Source of the DNA: Amycolatopsis suaedae
Lineage (GTDB): Bacteria; Actinomycetota; Actinomycetes; Mycobacteriales; Pseudonocardiaceae
Reading direction: 5' to 3'
Length of the DNA: 64,000 nt
Assembly (NCBI RefSeq): GCF_004214935.1
Contig: NZ_SFCC01000013.1
Coordinates: 186,001-250,000, forward strand
The notes below the pieces were generated by a model that had not been told where the DNA came from, ran no database searches, and saw only the letters and a program-made list of their open reading frames with translations. Positions within the stretch are counted from its first letter, which is position 1. The number at the start of each line of letters is the position of its first letter. A program made the translations under genes and the position numbers. This document shows positions 16,463 through 24,550 of the stretch, piece after piece.

Positions 16463-18057
16463 CGCGGGGGCGCGCGGCCACGGCGCTGGCCGCACTGCTC
16501 GTGTTCGCCGCGCTGGTCCTGCCCGCCACCGAGGAGAACCTGAATCCGCTGGCGTTCCTGCGGCTCCCCGTCGAGGGGCTGCTCGCGGCCGTGCTCGTCC
16601 TGGTGCTGCCGGAACGGGTGCGGCGGGTCGCGGTGGTGGCCTGCGGGGTGCTGGCCGGGGTCGTGGCGATCCTGAAGATCGCCGACCTCGGCTTCGACGC
16701 GGTGCTCAACCGGCCGTTCGACCTCGTGCTCGACTGGTACCTGCTCGGCCCCGCCGTCGACTATCTCGACGTGACCCTCGGCGCGGCGGCCGCCGTCGGC
16801 GCCGTGGTCGCGGCCGTGCTGCTCGCCGCGGGACTGCTGGTGCTCACGACGTGGGCGGCACTGCGGCTGAGCCGGGTCGCCGTCCGGCACCGCACGACGA
16901 CCGCGCGGGCCGTGCTCCTGCTCGCCGTGGTGTCGATTCTCGTCACCGTGCCAGGCCTGCCGCTCGTGTCCACCTCCTCGGCCACGGTGGCCGCCGATCA
17001 CGTCCGCCAGGTCCAGGCCGGGCTGCACGACCAGCGGGTGTTCGCCGAGCAGGCCGCGGGCGATCCCTTCCGCGACGTCGCGGGCGAGCGGCTGCTGACC
17101 GCGTTGCGCGGCAAGGACGTGCTGATCACGTTCGTGGAGAGCTACGGCCGGTCGGCGCTGGAACACCCCGAGCTGGCACCGCGGATCGGCCCCGCGCTCG
17201 ACGCCGGGACCACGCGGCTGCGCGCGGCCGGGTACGGATCGCGCAGCGGCTTTCTCACCTCGCCGGTGGCCGGTGCGGGCAGCTGGCTGGCGCAGGCGAC
17301 CCTGTTGTCCGGGCTGTGGATCGACAACCAGCTGCGCTACCACACCCTGCTGGCCAGCGACCGGCTCACGCTGGGCGGCGCGTTCCGGCGGGCGCGGTGG
17401 CGGGCGGTCGGCGTGCTGCCGGGCATCACCGAGGCGTGGCCGGAAGGCCGGTTCTTCGACTACGACCGCATCTACGCCGCCGGCGACCTCGGCTACCGCG
17501 GCCCGCGGTTCGGCTACGCCACCATGCCCGACCAGTACACCCTGGCCACGTTCCAGCGCACCGAACGCCAGGCGCCCGGCCGCGGTCCGCTGATGGCGGC
17601 GATCCCGCTGGTGACCAGCCATTCGCCGTGGCCGGCCGCGCCCCGCCCGGTGCCGTGGGACGCCGTGGGTGACGGCGCCGTCTTCCACAGCATGCCGGCA
17701 AGCGACAACCAGCGGATGGACTCCATCTTCGGCAGTGAGCCGGCCGCGGTGCGCGCGGACTACGCCCAGTCGCTGCGGTACTCGCTGGACACCGTGGTGT
17801 CCTATGTGGAGACCCACGGCGACGACAACCTGGTCGTCGTCATGGTCGGCGACCACCAGCCCGCCCAGTTCGTGACCGGCGACAACGCGGGCAAGGACGT
17901 GCCGGTCAGCATCATCACCCGGGACCGTGAGGTGCTCGACCGGATCTCGGGCTGGGCCTGGGAGGACGGCCTGAAACCCGGCCCGCGGGCACCCGTCTGG
18001 CCGATGAGCGCCTTCCGCGACCGGTTCCTGACCGCCTTCGGCCCGCCCGCCGCCTGA
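16459..18057 (+). CDS. Membrane-anchored sulfatase-fold (alkaline phosphatase superfamily) enzyme
   Basis: About 532 residues. The N-terminal part has four to five membrane segments (to about residue 165), followed by an extracytoplasmic catalytic domain. That domain has ITFVESYGRSAL near the start, where a Ser/Thr nucleophile would lie, and VVVMVGDHQPAQ near the end (metal-binding Asp-His). The layout resembles LTA-synthase-like or phosphoethanolamine-transferase-like enzymes rather than FGly sulfatases, since no CxPxR motif is present. GTG at 16459 overlaps the DoxX stop. It probably modifies or hydrolyses a phospho-head group outside the membrane. Confidence 0.75.
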   Translation: MTRGRAATALAALLVFAALVLPATEENLNPLAFLRLPVEGLLAAVLVLVLPERVRRVAVVACGVLAGVVAILKIADLGFDAVLNRPFDLVLDWYLLGPAVDYLDVTLGAAAAVGAVVAAVLLAAGLLVLTTWAALRLSRVAVRHRTTTARAVLLLAVVSILVTVPGLPLVSTSSATVAADHVRQVQAGLHDQRVFAEQAAGDPFRDVAGERLLTALRGKDVLITFVESYGRSALEHPELAPRIGPALDAGTTRLRAAGYGSRSGFLTSPVAGAGSWLAQATLLSGLWIDNQLRYHTLLASDRLTLGGAFRRARWRAVGVLPGITEAWPEGRFFDYDRIYAAGDLGYRGPRFGYATMPDQYTLATFQRTERQAPGRGPLMAAIPLVTSHSPWPAAPRPVPWDAVGDGAVFHSMPASDNQRMDSIFGSEPAAVRADYAQSLRYSLDTVVSYVETHGDDNLVVVMVGDHQPAQFVTGDNAGKDVPVSIITRDREVLDRISGWAWEDGLKPGPRAPVWPMSAFRDRFLTAFGPPAA

Positions 18058-18159
18058 ACTCAACCACTGTTTCTCGTACACACAGCCACAGTAGAATCGA
18101 ACACGCGAGCGAAACATCAATCGAAAGTCTATGCCCGCCGTATCTTTCGATACACAGGC

Positions 18160-19095
18160 TCAGGACAGCCGGAACGCCCGCCGGTAGGCACCCGGGCTCG
18201 TTCCCACCAGGGCACGGAAGCGACGGCGCAGGTTGACCGCCGAGGCGAGCCCGACCCTGGCCGCGATCGCCTCCACCGGCAGGTCCGTCTCCTCCAGCAG
18301 GGTGCGGGCCGCGGCGACCCGGCGGGCCAGCAGCCACGCGCCCGGGCTCGTGCCGAGCTGGTCGGCGAACCGTCGCGCCAGGGTGCGTGACGACACACCG
18401 AGGCGGGCCGCCAGGTCGCTCACCGACAGGGCGGTGCCCAGCCGCGCGTCCACCCAGTCGACGAGGCCGTCCAGCAGGTCGGCGGGCTGGTGGGGCGGCG
18501 CGTACTGCACCTGGCCGCCTTCCCGGTGCGGCGGCATCACCATGTGGCGCGCGAGAAGCGCGGCGTGGGCGGCGCCGTGGTCACGCCGGACCAGGTGCAG
18601 GCACAGGTCGATTCCCGCACCCGCGCCGGCACTCGTGGCGACGTCGCCGTGGTCGACGTAGAGCCGGTCCGGTTCGACCTGGACCAGGGGGAACTCGCGC
18701 CGCAGTTGTCCGGCGCGCGCCCAGTGCGTGGTGGCGGCGCGGCCGTCGAGCAGGCCGGTACGGGCCAGCGCGAACACCCCGGAACAGATGGTGACCAGCC
18801 GGGCCCCGCGGGCGTGTGCCCGCAGCAGCGCCCGGCGCACACGCGGGGACAGCGGTTGCTCCACCGGCTGCCAGCCCGGGATGAGCACGGTGTCCGCCGA
18901 GTCCAGTGCCCGCAGGCCGAGTGGCACGGACATCGCGTACCCGGCGGTCGTCGGCACGGGGCCCGGGGTCTCCGTGCACACCTCGAACTCGTAGTACTGC
19001 GGCACCTCGGCCCGCGTGGTGCCGAAGACCTCGGCGCCGCAGCCGAGTTCGAACGTCGACTGGACCGGCCGCACCAGAGCCACCACACGATGCAT
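18160..19095 (-). CDS. GlxA-family AraC-type regulator
   Basis: About 311 residues. The N-terminal DJ-1/PfpI-like domain has the nucleophile-elbow region VTICSGVFALARTGLLDG with Cys at the usual place. The C-terminal double HTH of the AraC family starts near residue 215 (LSVSDLAARLGVSSRTLARRFADQLG...) and ends with AIAARVGLASAVNLRRRF. ATG 19095 is favoured; 19113 is the alternative. It is divergent from a small cupin gene across a palindrome, so it likely controls that gene and itself. Confidence 0.85.
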   Translation of the reverse strand: MHRVVALVRPVQSTFELGCGAEVFGTTRAEVPQYYEFEVCTETPGPVPTTAGYAMSVPLGLRALDSADTVLIPGWQPVEQPLSPRVRRALLRAHARGARLVTICSGVFALARTGLLDGRAATTHWARAGQLRREFPLVQVEPDRLYVDHGDVATSAGAGAGIDLCLHLVRRDHGAAHAALLARHMVMPPHREGGQVQYAPPHQPADLLDGLVDWVDARLGTALSVSDLAARLGVSSRTLARRFADQLGTSPGAWLLARRVAAARTLLEETDLPVEAIAARVGLASAVNLRRRFRALVGTSPGAYRRAFRLS

Positions 19096-19120
19096 GGCAG
19101 AAAAGTACCCCATGATGTCT

Positions 19121-19140
19121 TCACGGACACTGTTCCGTGA
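19121..19140. promoter_or_regulatory. Palindrome between GlxA-type regulator and cupin
   Basis: TCACGGA and its exact complement TCCGTGA, separated by 6 nt, lie in the divergent promoter about 25 nt from each start. This is a candidate operator for the GlxA-type regulator. Confidence 0.5.
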
Positions 19141-19166
19141 CGGCCCGCACGCGGCACCGTGGTGGC

Positions 19167-19502
19167 ATGCACCCCGAGATCCTCACCCAGGACGGCTACA
19201 CCTCGGTGTCCGTCGCCGAATCCCCTGTCCGCGAACTGTTCCCCGGCATCCGCCTGCGTCCACTGTGGACCGGACCGGACGGTGCGCACGCCAACGTGCT
19301 GGAGATGGACCCGGGTACGTCCTGGCCGCACCGCGACGTCCACGAGCCCGGGCCGGAGGAGGTCTACGTGGTCGCCGGCACGTTCAACGACGGCGCGCGG
19401 GACTACCCGGCGGGCACGTTCCTGCACGCCCCGGCCGGGTCGTGGCACGTGCCCGCGAGCGCCACCGGCTGCACGCTGTTCGTGTTCTACCCGCAGGGCT
19501 AG
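19167..19502 (+). CDS. Small cupin protein (ChrR-like)
   Basis: 111 residues, one cupin barrel. Motif 1 is WPHRDVHEPGPEEVYVVAGTF and motif 2 is DYPAGTFLHAPAGSWHVPAS, with metal-type His residues preserved. ATG at 19167 gives the usual family length. It is divergent from the GlxA-type regulator and is its likely target. It resembles anti-sigma ChrR C-terminal cupins and small acyl/sugar-binding cupins, but the ligand is unknown. Confidence 0.8.
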   Translation: MHPEILTQDGYTSVSVAESPVRELFPGIRLRPLWTGPDGAHANVLEMDPGTSWPHRDVHEPGPEEVYVVAGTFNDGARDYPAGTFLHAPAGSWHVPASATGCTLFVFYPQG

Positions 19503-19585
19503 AATCGCGGACATGCCAGGTTGACGCGCCCGCGCGCCTCCTCGTCCCGGACCGGCACCCGACCACCCGAGACGAGGAGACACTG

Positions 19586-20029
19586 ATGGTGAACGTTCGA
19601 CGTATCCACGCGGACGAGGCCCCCGCCGTCGCGCGGCTGTGGGACGGCATGGGATGCGAGCTGCCGGATGGCGATCGCATGACCCCCGGCGAGCTGGCGT
19701 CGATCGAGCGATTGCTGGCGGCGGGCGCCGCAGACGAGCGGGACTTCTGCCTGGTGGCACTGCGCGACGGCCGGATCGTCGGCTTCGTCAACGGCTCGCT
19801 GCGGGGCGAGGACGGTCTCACCGGCGAGATCGAAACCTGTTACGTGGTCCCGGATGCCCGCCGCGGCGGGGTCGGCTCCGCACTCGCCAGGGCCGCCATG
19901 CGGTGGCTGCGCGACCGCGGCGCCGACCCGCTGCACCTGGAGACCTGGCTGGACCGCGAGGACGTCGCGGCGTTCTGGTCGTCGCTCGGCTTCGAGCCCG
20001 AGTCGATCCGGATGGCGCTCTACGCCTGA
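19586..20029 (+). CDS. GNAT-family N-acetyltransferase
   Basis: 147 residues. The acetyl-CoA pyrophosphate loop is visible as ARRGGVGSALARAAM (R/Q-x-x-G-x-G/A) near residue 95, preceded by the strand IETCYVVPD. ATG at 19586 follows the Shine-Dalgarno GAGGAGA. The 3' end overlaps the convergent alpha/beta-hydrolase gene by 10 nt. The substrate is unknown. The AFWSSLGF C-terminal pattern suits small-molecule amine acetyltransferases. Confidence 0.85.
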   Translation: MVNVRRIHADEAPAVARLWDGMGCELPDGDRMTPGELASIERLLAAGAADERDFCLVALRDGRIVGFVNGSLRGEDGLTGEIETCYVVPDARRGGVGSALARAAMRWLRDRGADPLHLETWLDREDVAAFWSSLGFEPESIRMALYA

Positions 20030-20847
20030 GGCCTCGGCCGCGCCCGCGTGTGTGACAGCACGGCCGCGGCGAACTCCGCGGCGTGCGTCAGGTGTGGCGC
20101 GTGCCCCGCCCCGGTGATCAGGTGCGGCCGCACCGCGGGCGCGGCCGCGGCGAGTGACCGCATCACCGGCGGATACCAGGGCAGCCCGGCGTCGCCGTGG
20201 GTGAGCAGCGTCGGCACGGCGAGCGCGGCGAGGTCACCGGCACCCAGCGCCAGCCGGTCCGGGTCGCGGGCCTGGTCGAGCCAGGTGTCCGCGTGCGCGA
20301 CGAAGGTCTCCCGCAGCCGCGGCGTGAGCACCCGCTCCCAGGTCCCGGGGCCGAACCCGACCTCGTCGACGAACAGCCGTGTGGCCTCGGCAGGCCTGCC
20401 CGCGGTGATCAGCCCGGCCACGCGGTCCATCCGCCCGCGCACCGTGTCCAGCAGGCCGGCGTCGGGGGTGCCGGCGAGCAGGGCGAACAGCGGCGGCTCG
20501 TGGACGGTCAGCGTCCGGCACAGCCGCGGGTGACGCAGGGCGAGCAGCAGCGCCACGGTGGCGCCGTAGGAATGGCCGACGACGTGGGCCGGCGCGACGC
20601 CGAGTCCATTCAGGACACCGGCGAGGTCGTCGACGTCCTCGCCGATCCGCCCCTGCCCCGGCACGCTGTCACTGCCGCCGTGCCCGCGCCGGTCATAGCG
20701 CACGACCCGGTGAGCGCCGGTCAGATGCGGTACCAGCCGGTCCCAGCCGTGCAGGTCGTCCCACGACCCGTGCACGAGCACCACCGGCGGCCCGGCACCG
20801 TCGGACCGGTGGCGCAGCCGGATCCCGTCAACGTCCAGGAGCGTCAT
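20020..20847 (-). CDS. Alpha/beta hydrolase
   Basis: 275 residues. The oxyanion-hole motif is VVLVHGSWDD (about residue 22), RYDRRGHGGSD follows, the nucleophile elbow is GHSYGATV (Ser near residue 94), and the catalytic His is in GAGHAPH near the C-terminus. The start overlaps the end of the upstream TetR gene by 20 nt, so regulator and hydrolase form one operon driven from the palindromic promoter at 21474-21508. It is likely an esterase, lactonase or haloperoxidase-like hydrolase. Confidence 0.85.
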   Translation of the reverse strand: MTLLDVDGIRLRHRSDGAGPPVVLVHGSWDDLHGWDRLVPHLTGAHRVVRYDRRGHGGSDSVPGQGRIGEDVDDLAGVLNGLGVAPAHVVGHSYGATVALLLALRHPRLCRTLTVHEPPLFALLAGTPDAGLLDTVRGRMDRVAGLITAGRPAEATRLFVDEVGFGPGTWERVLTPRLRETFVAHADTWLDQARDPDRLALGAGDLAALAVPTLLTHGDAGLPWYPPVMRSLAAAAPAVRPHLITGAGHAPHLTHAAEFAAAVLSHTRARPRPQA

Positions 20848-21475
20848 CGCGTTCCTCCCGCGAGGTCAGCAGCTGGACCGCGAGGCTGTCCACCGCCCAG
20901 TCCTCCCACCGGGCCGAGGACCAGCCCCGGGTCGTGGTGAGCACTCCGAACAGCTCGGGGCCGAGTACGGCGAACAGGATGTCCGCGGCGGTGTCCACGT
21001 CGTGCCGCAGGCGGGTCTTGCCAGCCAGTGCCGCCGCCAGCCGCCGCTGGACGGTGAGCCGCTGCTCCTGGTTGACCCGCCACAGCGCGGCGACCTCGTC
21101 GTCCGCCGGCGCCGCGGCCCGGACGACCTCCAGCACGGCGGCGGCCCGCTCGAGGATCCGCCGCGCGGCCCGCACCTGCAGGCGCAGTTGCGCGGCCGGA
21201 TCGGGTTCGGCCAGTGCCTCGGCGAACCAGGGACGCTCCATCGTCGGCACCGCGCTGTCGTCACCGGCGACGCTGACGTCGAGCACCTCCTTGAGCAGCA
21301 CACGCTTGCTGCCGAACGTGAAGTAGATCGTCGGCGTGGCGACGCCCGCGGCAGCGGCCACGGCCTCCACCGACGTGCCGGCGTAGCCGCGTTCGACGAA
21401 CAGCGCCCTCGCGGCGTCCAGCATCCGCGCCCGGGTGCGGCGGGTGCGCTCGGCCCGGCCGATCTTCTCCGTCAC
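20828..21475 (-). CDS. TetR-family regulator
   Basis: 215 residues. The N-terminal HTH is typical: ARMLDAARALFVERGYAGTSVEAVAAAAGVATPTIYFTFGSK. The C-terminal ligand domain is unassigned. The GTG start at 21475 lies within a 35-nt palindrome, and a TATAGT -10-like hexamer ends 6 nt upstream. The mRNA is therefore probably leaderless and repressed by the protein itself. It is co-transcribed with the alpha/beta-hydrolase gene (20-nt overlap), which is its likely target. Confidence 0.88.
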   Translation of the reverse strand: MTEKIGRAERTRRTRARMLDAARALFVERGYAGTSVEAVAAAAGVATPTIYFTFGSKRVLLKEVLDVSVAGDDSAVPTMERPWFAEALAEPDPAAQLRLQVRAARRILERAAAVLEVVRAAAPADDEVAALWRVNQEQRLTVQRRLAAALAGKTRLRHDVDTAADILFAVLGPELFGVLTTTRGWSSARWEDWAVDSLAVQLLTSREERDDAPGR

Positions 21476-21508
21476 GATCTCACTATAGCGCCACTATAGT
21501 GAGATCGT
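21474..21508. promoter_or_regulatory. Perfect 15-bp inverted repeat over the tetR start (operator plus leaderless promoter)
   Basis: ACGATCTCACTATAG and its exact complement CTATAGTGAGATCGT flank a 5-nt spacer. The outer end overlaps the tetR GTG start codon. Each arm contains CTATAGTG. On the minus strand the proximal TATAGT stands 6 nt before the GTG, the spacing of a -10 box to a leaderless start. The site also abuts the stop of the secreted-protein gene at 21509. Confidence 0.75.
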
Positions 21509-21817
21509 TCAGCCGCCGGACACGCACACGGCGTAGGCCAGCATGTAGGACTTGCCGCCGGTGACCGCCCAGCCGGACAGGTCGTCCGCCGGCTTGCTGT
21601 AGTAGGTCGACAGCTCCACGTTGGGCACGCCGTCGGAGCCGCCTCCGGTGACGGTGTAGCCGGCCGGGCACCGGGCGAACGCGCCATACGGGCCGCCGGC
21701 GGTGACCACCTTGTACTGCGGTGCCGACGGCGCCGCCAGCGCGGGCGCGGCCAGCGCCGTCCCGGCCCCCACCAGACACCCGGCTCCCGCGACCGCGGCC
21801 CACTTCACGATCCGCAT
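21509..21817 (-). CDS. Small secreted protein
   Basis: 102 residues. The N-terminus MRIVKWAAVAGAGCLVGAGTALAAPALAAP is a Sec signal peptide with Ala-x-Ala cleavage near residue 25. The mature part of about 75 residues has two Cys (FARCPAGYTVTGGGS and YAVCVSGG) likely to form one disulphide. The Gly-rich pattern is typical of small extracellular actinomycete proteins of unknown function. ATG at 21817 has the Shine-Dalgarno AGGGAGAA. Confidence 0.7.
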   Translation of the reverse strand: MRIVKWAAVAGAGCLVGAGTALAAPALAAPSAPQYKVVTAGGPYGAFARCPAGYTVTGGGSDGVPNVELSTYYSKPADDLSGWAVTGGKSYMLAYAVCVSGG

Positions 21818-21985
21818 ACCCGTTTCTCCCTCGTGCTCGGCGACGATGCCGGGGCCAGTATCGGCAGCCACCGGGACGCGACGGCCCCCGCTTGGCAGGG
21901 AGCTGCCATGGCCGGGCGAGAATCCGTCGGAGCCTGGCAGTCCAGCCACTCCCGCGGTCCGGTGGCCACTTCTAGCGTCGGCGCC

Positions 21986-22387
21986 ATGATCGTTGTCTCG
22001 GCCGTCCTGATCGGCGTCGTCTATGTCGTGCTCAACTCGTTCATCCGGGAACCGCACCGGCGCAAGTTCAACGCCGTCATGATCGCCGGGGCCGGCGCCG
22101 CGTACCTCAGCGGTGGTGGGCTGGGCGGCTGGGAGTTCGTCTTCACCGCCGCGGTCACCTACTGCGCCTACCGCGGCCTCGAGTCGTGGGCGTTCATCGG
22201 AATCGGCTGGCTGCTGCACACCGCCTGGGACCTCGTGCACCACCTGCGGGGTGAGCCGATCGTCCCGTTCGCCGACCATTCCTCGCTGGGCTGCGCGATC
22301 TGCGACCCGGTGATCGCCGTGTGGTGCCTGACCGGCGGACGGTCCGTCGTCAGCCGGATTCCCAGAAAGCCAGCCGGTGATCGGTGA
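21986..22387 (+). CDS. Membrane protein, DUF6010-like
   Basis: 133 residues with about four hydrophobic segments, a conserved-looking FIREPHRRKFNAVMIAGAGAAYLSGGG stretch (near residues 18-44), and a His-rich HTAWDLVHHL segment that could bind metal. It resembles the DUF6010 family; that call is from memory and not firm. The 3' end runs 38 nt antisense into the end of the convergent carboxylesterase gene. Function is unknown. Confidence 0.6.
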   Translation: MIVVSAVLIGVVYVVLNSFIREPHRRKFNAVMIAGAGAAYLSGGGLGGWEFVFTAAVTYCAYRGLESWAFIGIGWLLHTAWDLVHHLRGEPIVPFADHSSLGCAICDPVIAVWCLTGGRSVVSRIPRKPAGDR

Positions 22388-23876
22388 CGACGTCGGCCGG
22401 GCCGACCGCTCCGGGGGCCAGCGACTGCACGTGTGGCGCGGCGGCGGTGAACGCCGGCCACGGCGGCAGGCCGGGACCGTTCGGATCACCGGTCGCGGCG
22501 AACCGCGTCCAGTACCCGGCGAGCGTGCCGGTCAGCTCCACCTGCCGCGGGGTGAACGCGGCCCGCTCGCCCGCGAGGTCGAACAGGTACGGCACGTCGG
22601 AGCCGTGGAAGGCCCCGTAGGGGTACCCGACGGCGGGCATCCGGTCGTACCGCGGGGCGTCCCGGTCGGCGAACTCGTAGGCGAAGGTGGGCACGGCGCG
22701 GGCGAACTCGAACTGGGCGCGGCGGGTGGTCAGCGCCCAGCTGCGATCCGTGGCGAGCTGGGCGTAACGCTGGCCGTTGTCGCCGTCGACCGGCGGGTAC
22801 TCGCTGAGGATCCCGGCGGCGCGCCCGGGGAACTCGCCCTCGATCCGGCCCACGTAGTCCGCTGTGGACAGTGGGCTGGGCACCGGCCCGGCGAAGGGCA
22901 GGCGCGCCTCGTCCCTCGTGTGGCCGACGAGCACCGGAACCCGGTGGAACCGCCCCTGCCGGAACGCCTCCGCCGGGTGGACGGGCAGCACGCTGTTGCC
23001 GTAGGACGGGGAGAACCGCGCCATCCACCCGCCGAACCGGTCGGCGGGCAGGCCCCGCAGGCACTCGACGTCCGGGCACCCGAGCTCCGCGGACATCTCG
23101 CCGGCCTGCCGCCGGTAGTCGTCCGGCGGCTCGTACGGCGTGAATCCCCTGCCGCCACGCGGATACGGCGGCCACTCCACCAGGCACGTCCCGCTCTGCA
23201 GGATCGCCCGGTGGAACAGCCCCGCCGAGCCGGGAGAGGTCAGGTGGGCGCAGACGCTCATCGCTCCGGCGGACTGGCCGGCCAGTGTGACGTTGCCGGG
23301 GTCACCGCCGAACGCGGCGATGTTGTCCCGCACCCACCGCAGCGCCGCGTGCTGGTCGGCCAGCCCGAACGCACCGGAGTCGGGAAGACCGGCGTGGGTG
23401 AGGAAGCCGAACACCCCGAGCCGGTAGCCCGGCGTCACCACCACCGTGCCGTCGCCGCTGCCCGCGAGCCTGGCGGCGTGGTACTCGGCGGCGTTGCCCT
23501 GGTAGAAACCGCCGCCGTAGAGCCAGACGAGCACCGGCCGTGGGCGGTCGAGCCCGGCGGCCGGCGTGGTCACGTTGAGGTACAGGCAGTCCTCGGACTG
23601 CGGCCCCGGCACCGGGTCGTGCGGCGACTGGACGCAGGCGGGCGCCGGACGGCGGGCGTCGCGGGTTCCCGTCCACGGCGCGGCCGGCTCCGGCGGCCGC
23701 CAGCGCCGCTGTCCCGTCGGCGGTGCGGCGAACGGGATCCCCTGGAAGGTGCGGATGTCCCCGGTCACCGAGCCGATGAGCCGGCCGCCGCCGGTGTCCA
23801 CCGTGTCGACGGCCCGCGGCGCCGAGCACCCCGTGACCAGCAGGACAACCGCCACGACCGCCGCCACCACACGCAT
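22350..23876 (-). CDS. Type-B carboxylesterase lipoprotein
   Basis: 508 residues. The N-terminal lipoprotein signal is MRVVAAVVAVVLLVTGCS with Cys in the lipobox. Type-B esterase features follow: EDCLYLNV, the oxyanion segment VWLYGGGF, and the nucleophile elbow GQSAGAMS (Ser near residue 195). It should be exported, lipid-anchored and hydrolyse carboxyl esters. It is divergent from a TetR gene across two tandem operators, so it is probably induced by an ester or its product. Confidence 0.9.
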   Translation of the reverse strand: MRVVAAVVAVVLLVTGCSAPRAVDTVDTGGGRLIGSVTGDIRTFQGIPFAAPPTGQRRWRPPEPAAPWTGTRDARRPAPACVQSPHDPVPGPQSEDCLYLNVTTPAAGLDRPRPVLVWLYGGGFYQGNAAEYHAARLAGSGDGTVVVTPGYRLGVFGFLTHAGLPDSGAFGLADQHAALRWVRDNIAAFGGDPGNVTLAGQSAGAMSVCAHLTSPGSAGLFHRAILQSGTCLVEWPPYPRGGRGFTPYEPPDDYRRQAGEMSAELGCPDVECLRGLPADRFGGWMARFSPSYGNSVLPVHPAEAFRQGRFHRVPVLVGHTRDEARLPFAGPVPSPLSTADYVGRIEGEFPGRAAGILSEYPPVDGDNGQRYAQLATDRSWALTTRRAQFEFARAVPTFAYEFADRDAPRYDRMPAVGYPYGAFHGSDVPYLFDLAGERAAFTPRQVELTGTLAGYWTRFAATGDPNGPGLPPWPAFTAAAPHVQSLAPGAVGPADVVTDHRLAFWESG

Positions 23877-23896
23877 GATCGGACCCCCACCAGCTC

Positions 23897-23941
23897 GTAG
23901 TACAACTGTGCTACACGGCGACCGTAGCACAACTGTGCTAA
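23897..23941. promoter_or_regulatory. Two tandem TetR operators
   Basis: GTAGTACAACTGTGCTAC (23897-23914) and GTAGCACAACTGTGCTAA (23924-23941) are near-identical palindromes of the form TAGCACA-AC-TGTGCTA. Their starts are 27 bp apart, in the 74-bp gap between carboxylesterase and tetR. The second copy ends 9 nt before the tetR GTG. They are a strong candidate for the binding site of the adjacent TetR protein. Confidence 0.75.
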
Positions 23942-23950
23942 GAACGTGCC

Positions 23951-24550
23951 GTGGGTAAACCAGTCGACCCGGCCCGGCGCCGGGCGGACCTCGCCGAGGC
24001 CGTGTTGCGGATCGTGCACCGCGACGGCGTGGCCAAGGTGTCGGTACGCAACGTGGCCAAGGAAGCGGGCCTGGTCCAGGGATCGGTGCGGCACTACTTC
24101 GCCTCGCAGCACGACCTGCTGGCGTTCTCGCTCCAGGTGGCCGGTGAGCGCATCCGCGGCCGGATGGGCGCGATCGACCCGGGCCCCGACCTGCGTGCCG
24201 CCGTCGAGCAGGCCGTGCTCAACGTGCTGCCGCTGGACGAGGACCGTCGCGCCGAGTCCGAGGTCTGGCTGGCGTTCACCGGCGCCGCGCTGAGCGACCC
24301 GCGGCTGCGCGAGGTCAACGACAGCAGCTTCGACGGGCTACGGGAACTGTCGGCGATGCTGGTGACCGGCCTCGCCGAAGCCGGCCTCGTACCGTCCACA
24401 GTGGACGTCGAATTCGAGGCGGACCGCCTGCACGCCCTGCTGGACGGGCTCGCCGTTCACGGCGTCACCCGCCCGGAGCGGATGACCGCCGAGCGGATGA
24501 CGGCGGTGATCACCAGGCACCTGGACGAGCTGTGCCGGCAGCCTCGGTGA
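23951..24550 (+). CDS. TetR-family regulator
   Basis: 199 residues. The N-terminal HTH includes AEAVLRIVHRDGVAKVSVRNVAKEAGLVQGSVRHYFASQ (about residues 15-53). The C-terminal domain is of the BetI-like TetR_C type. The GTG start at 23951 closely follows the second operator copy. It is likely an autorepressor and repressor of the divergent carboxylesterase gene. The 3' end overlaps the convergent MmyB-type regulator gene by 41 nt. Confidence 0.88.
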   Translation: MGKPVDPARRRADLAEAVLRIVHRDGVAKVSVRNVAKEAGLVQGSVRHYFASQHDLLAFSLQVAGERIRGRMGAIDPGPDLRAAVEQAVLNVLPLDEDRRAESEVWLAFTGAALSDPRLREVNDSSFDGLRELSAMLVTGLAEAGLVPSTVDVEFEADRLHALLDGLAVHGVTRPERMTAERMTAVITRHLDELCRQPR

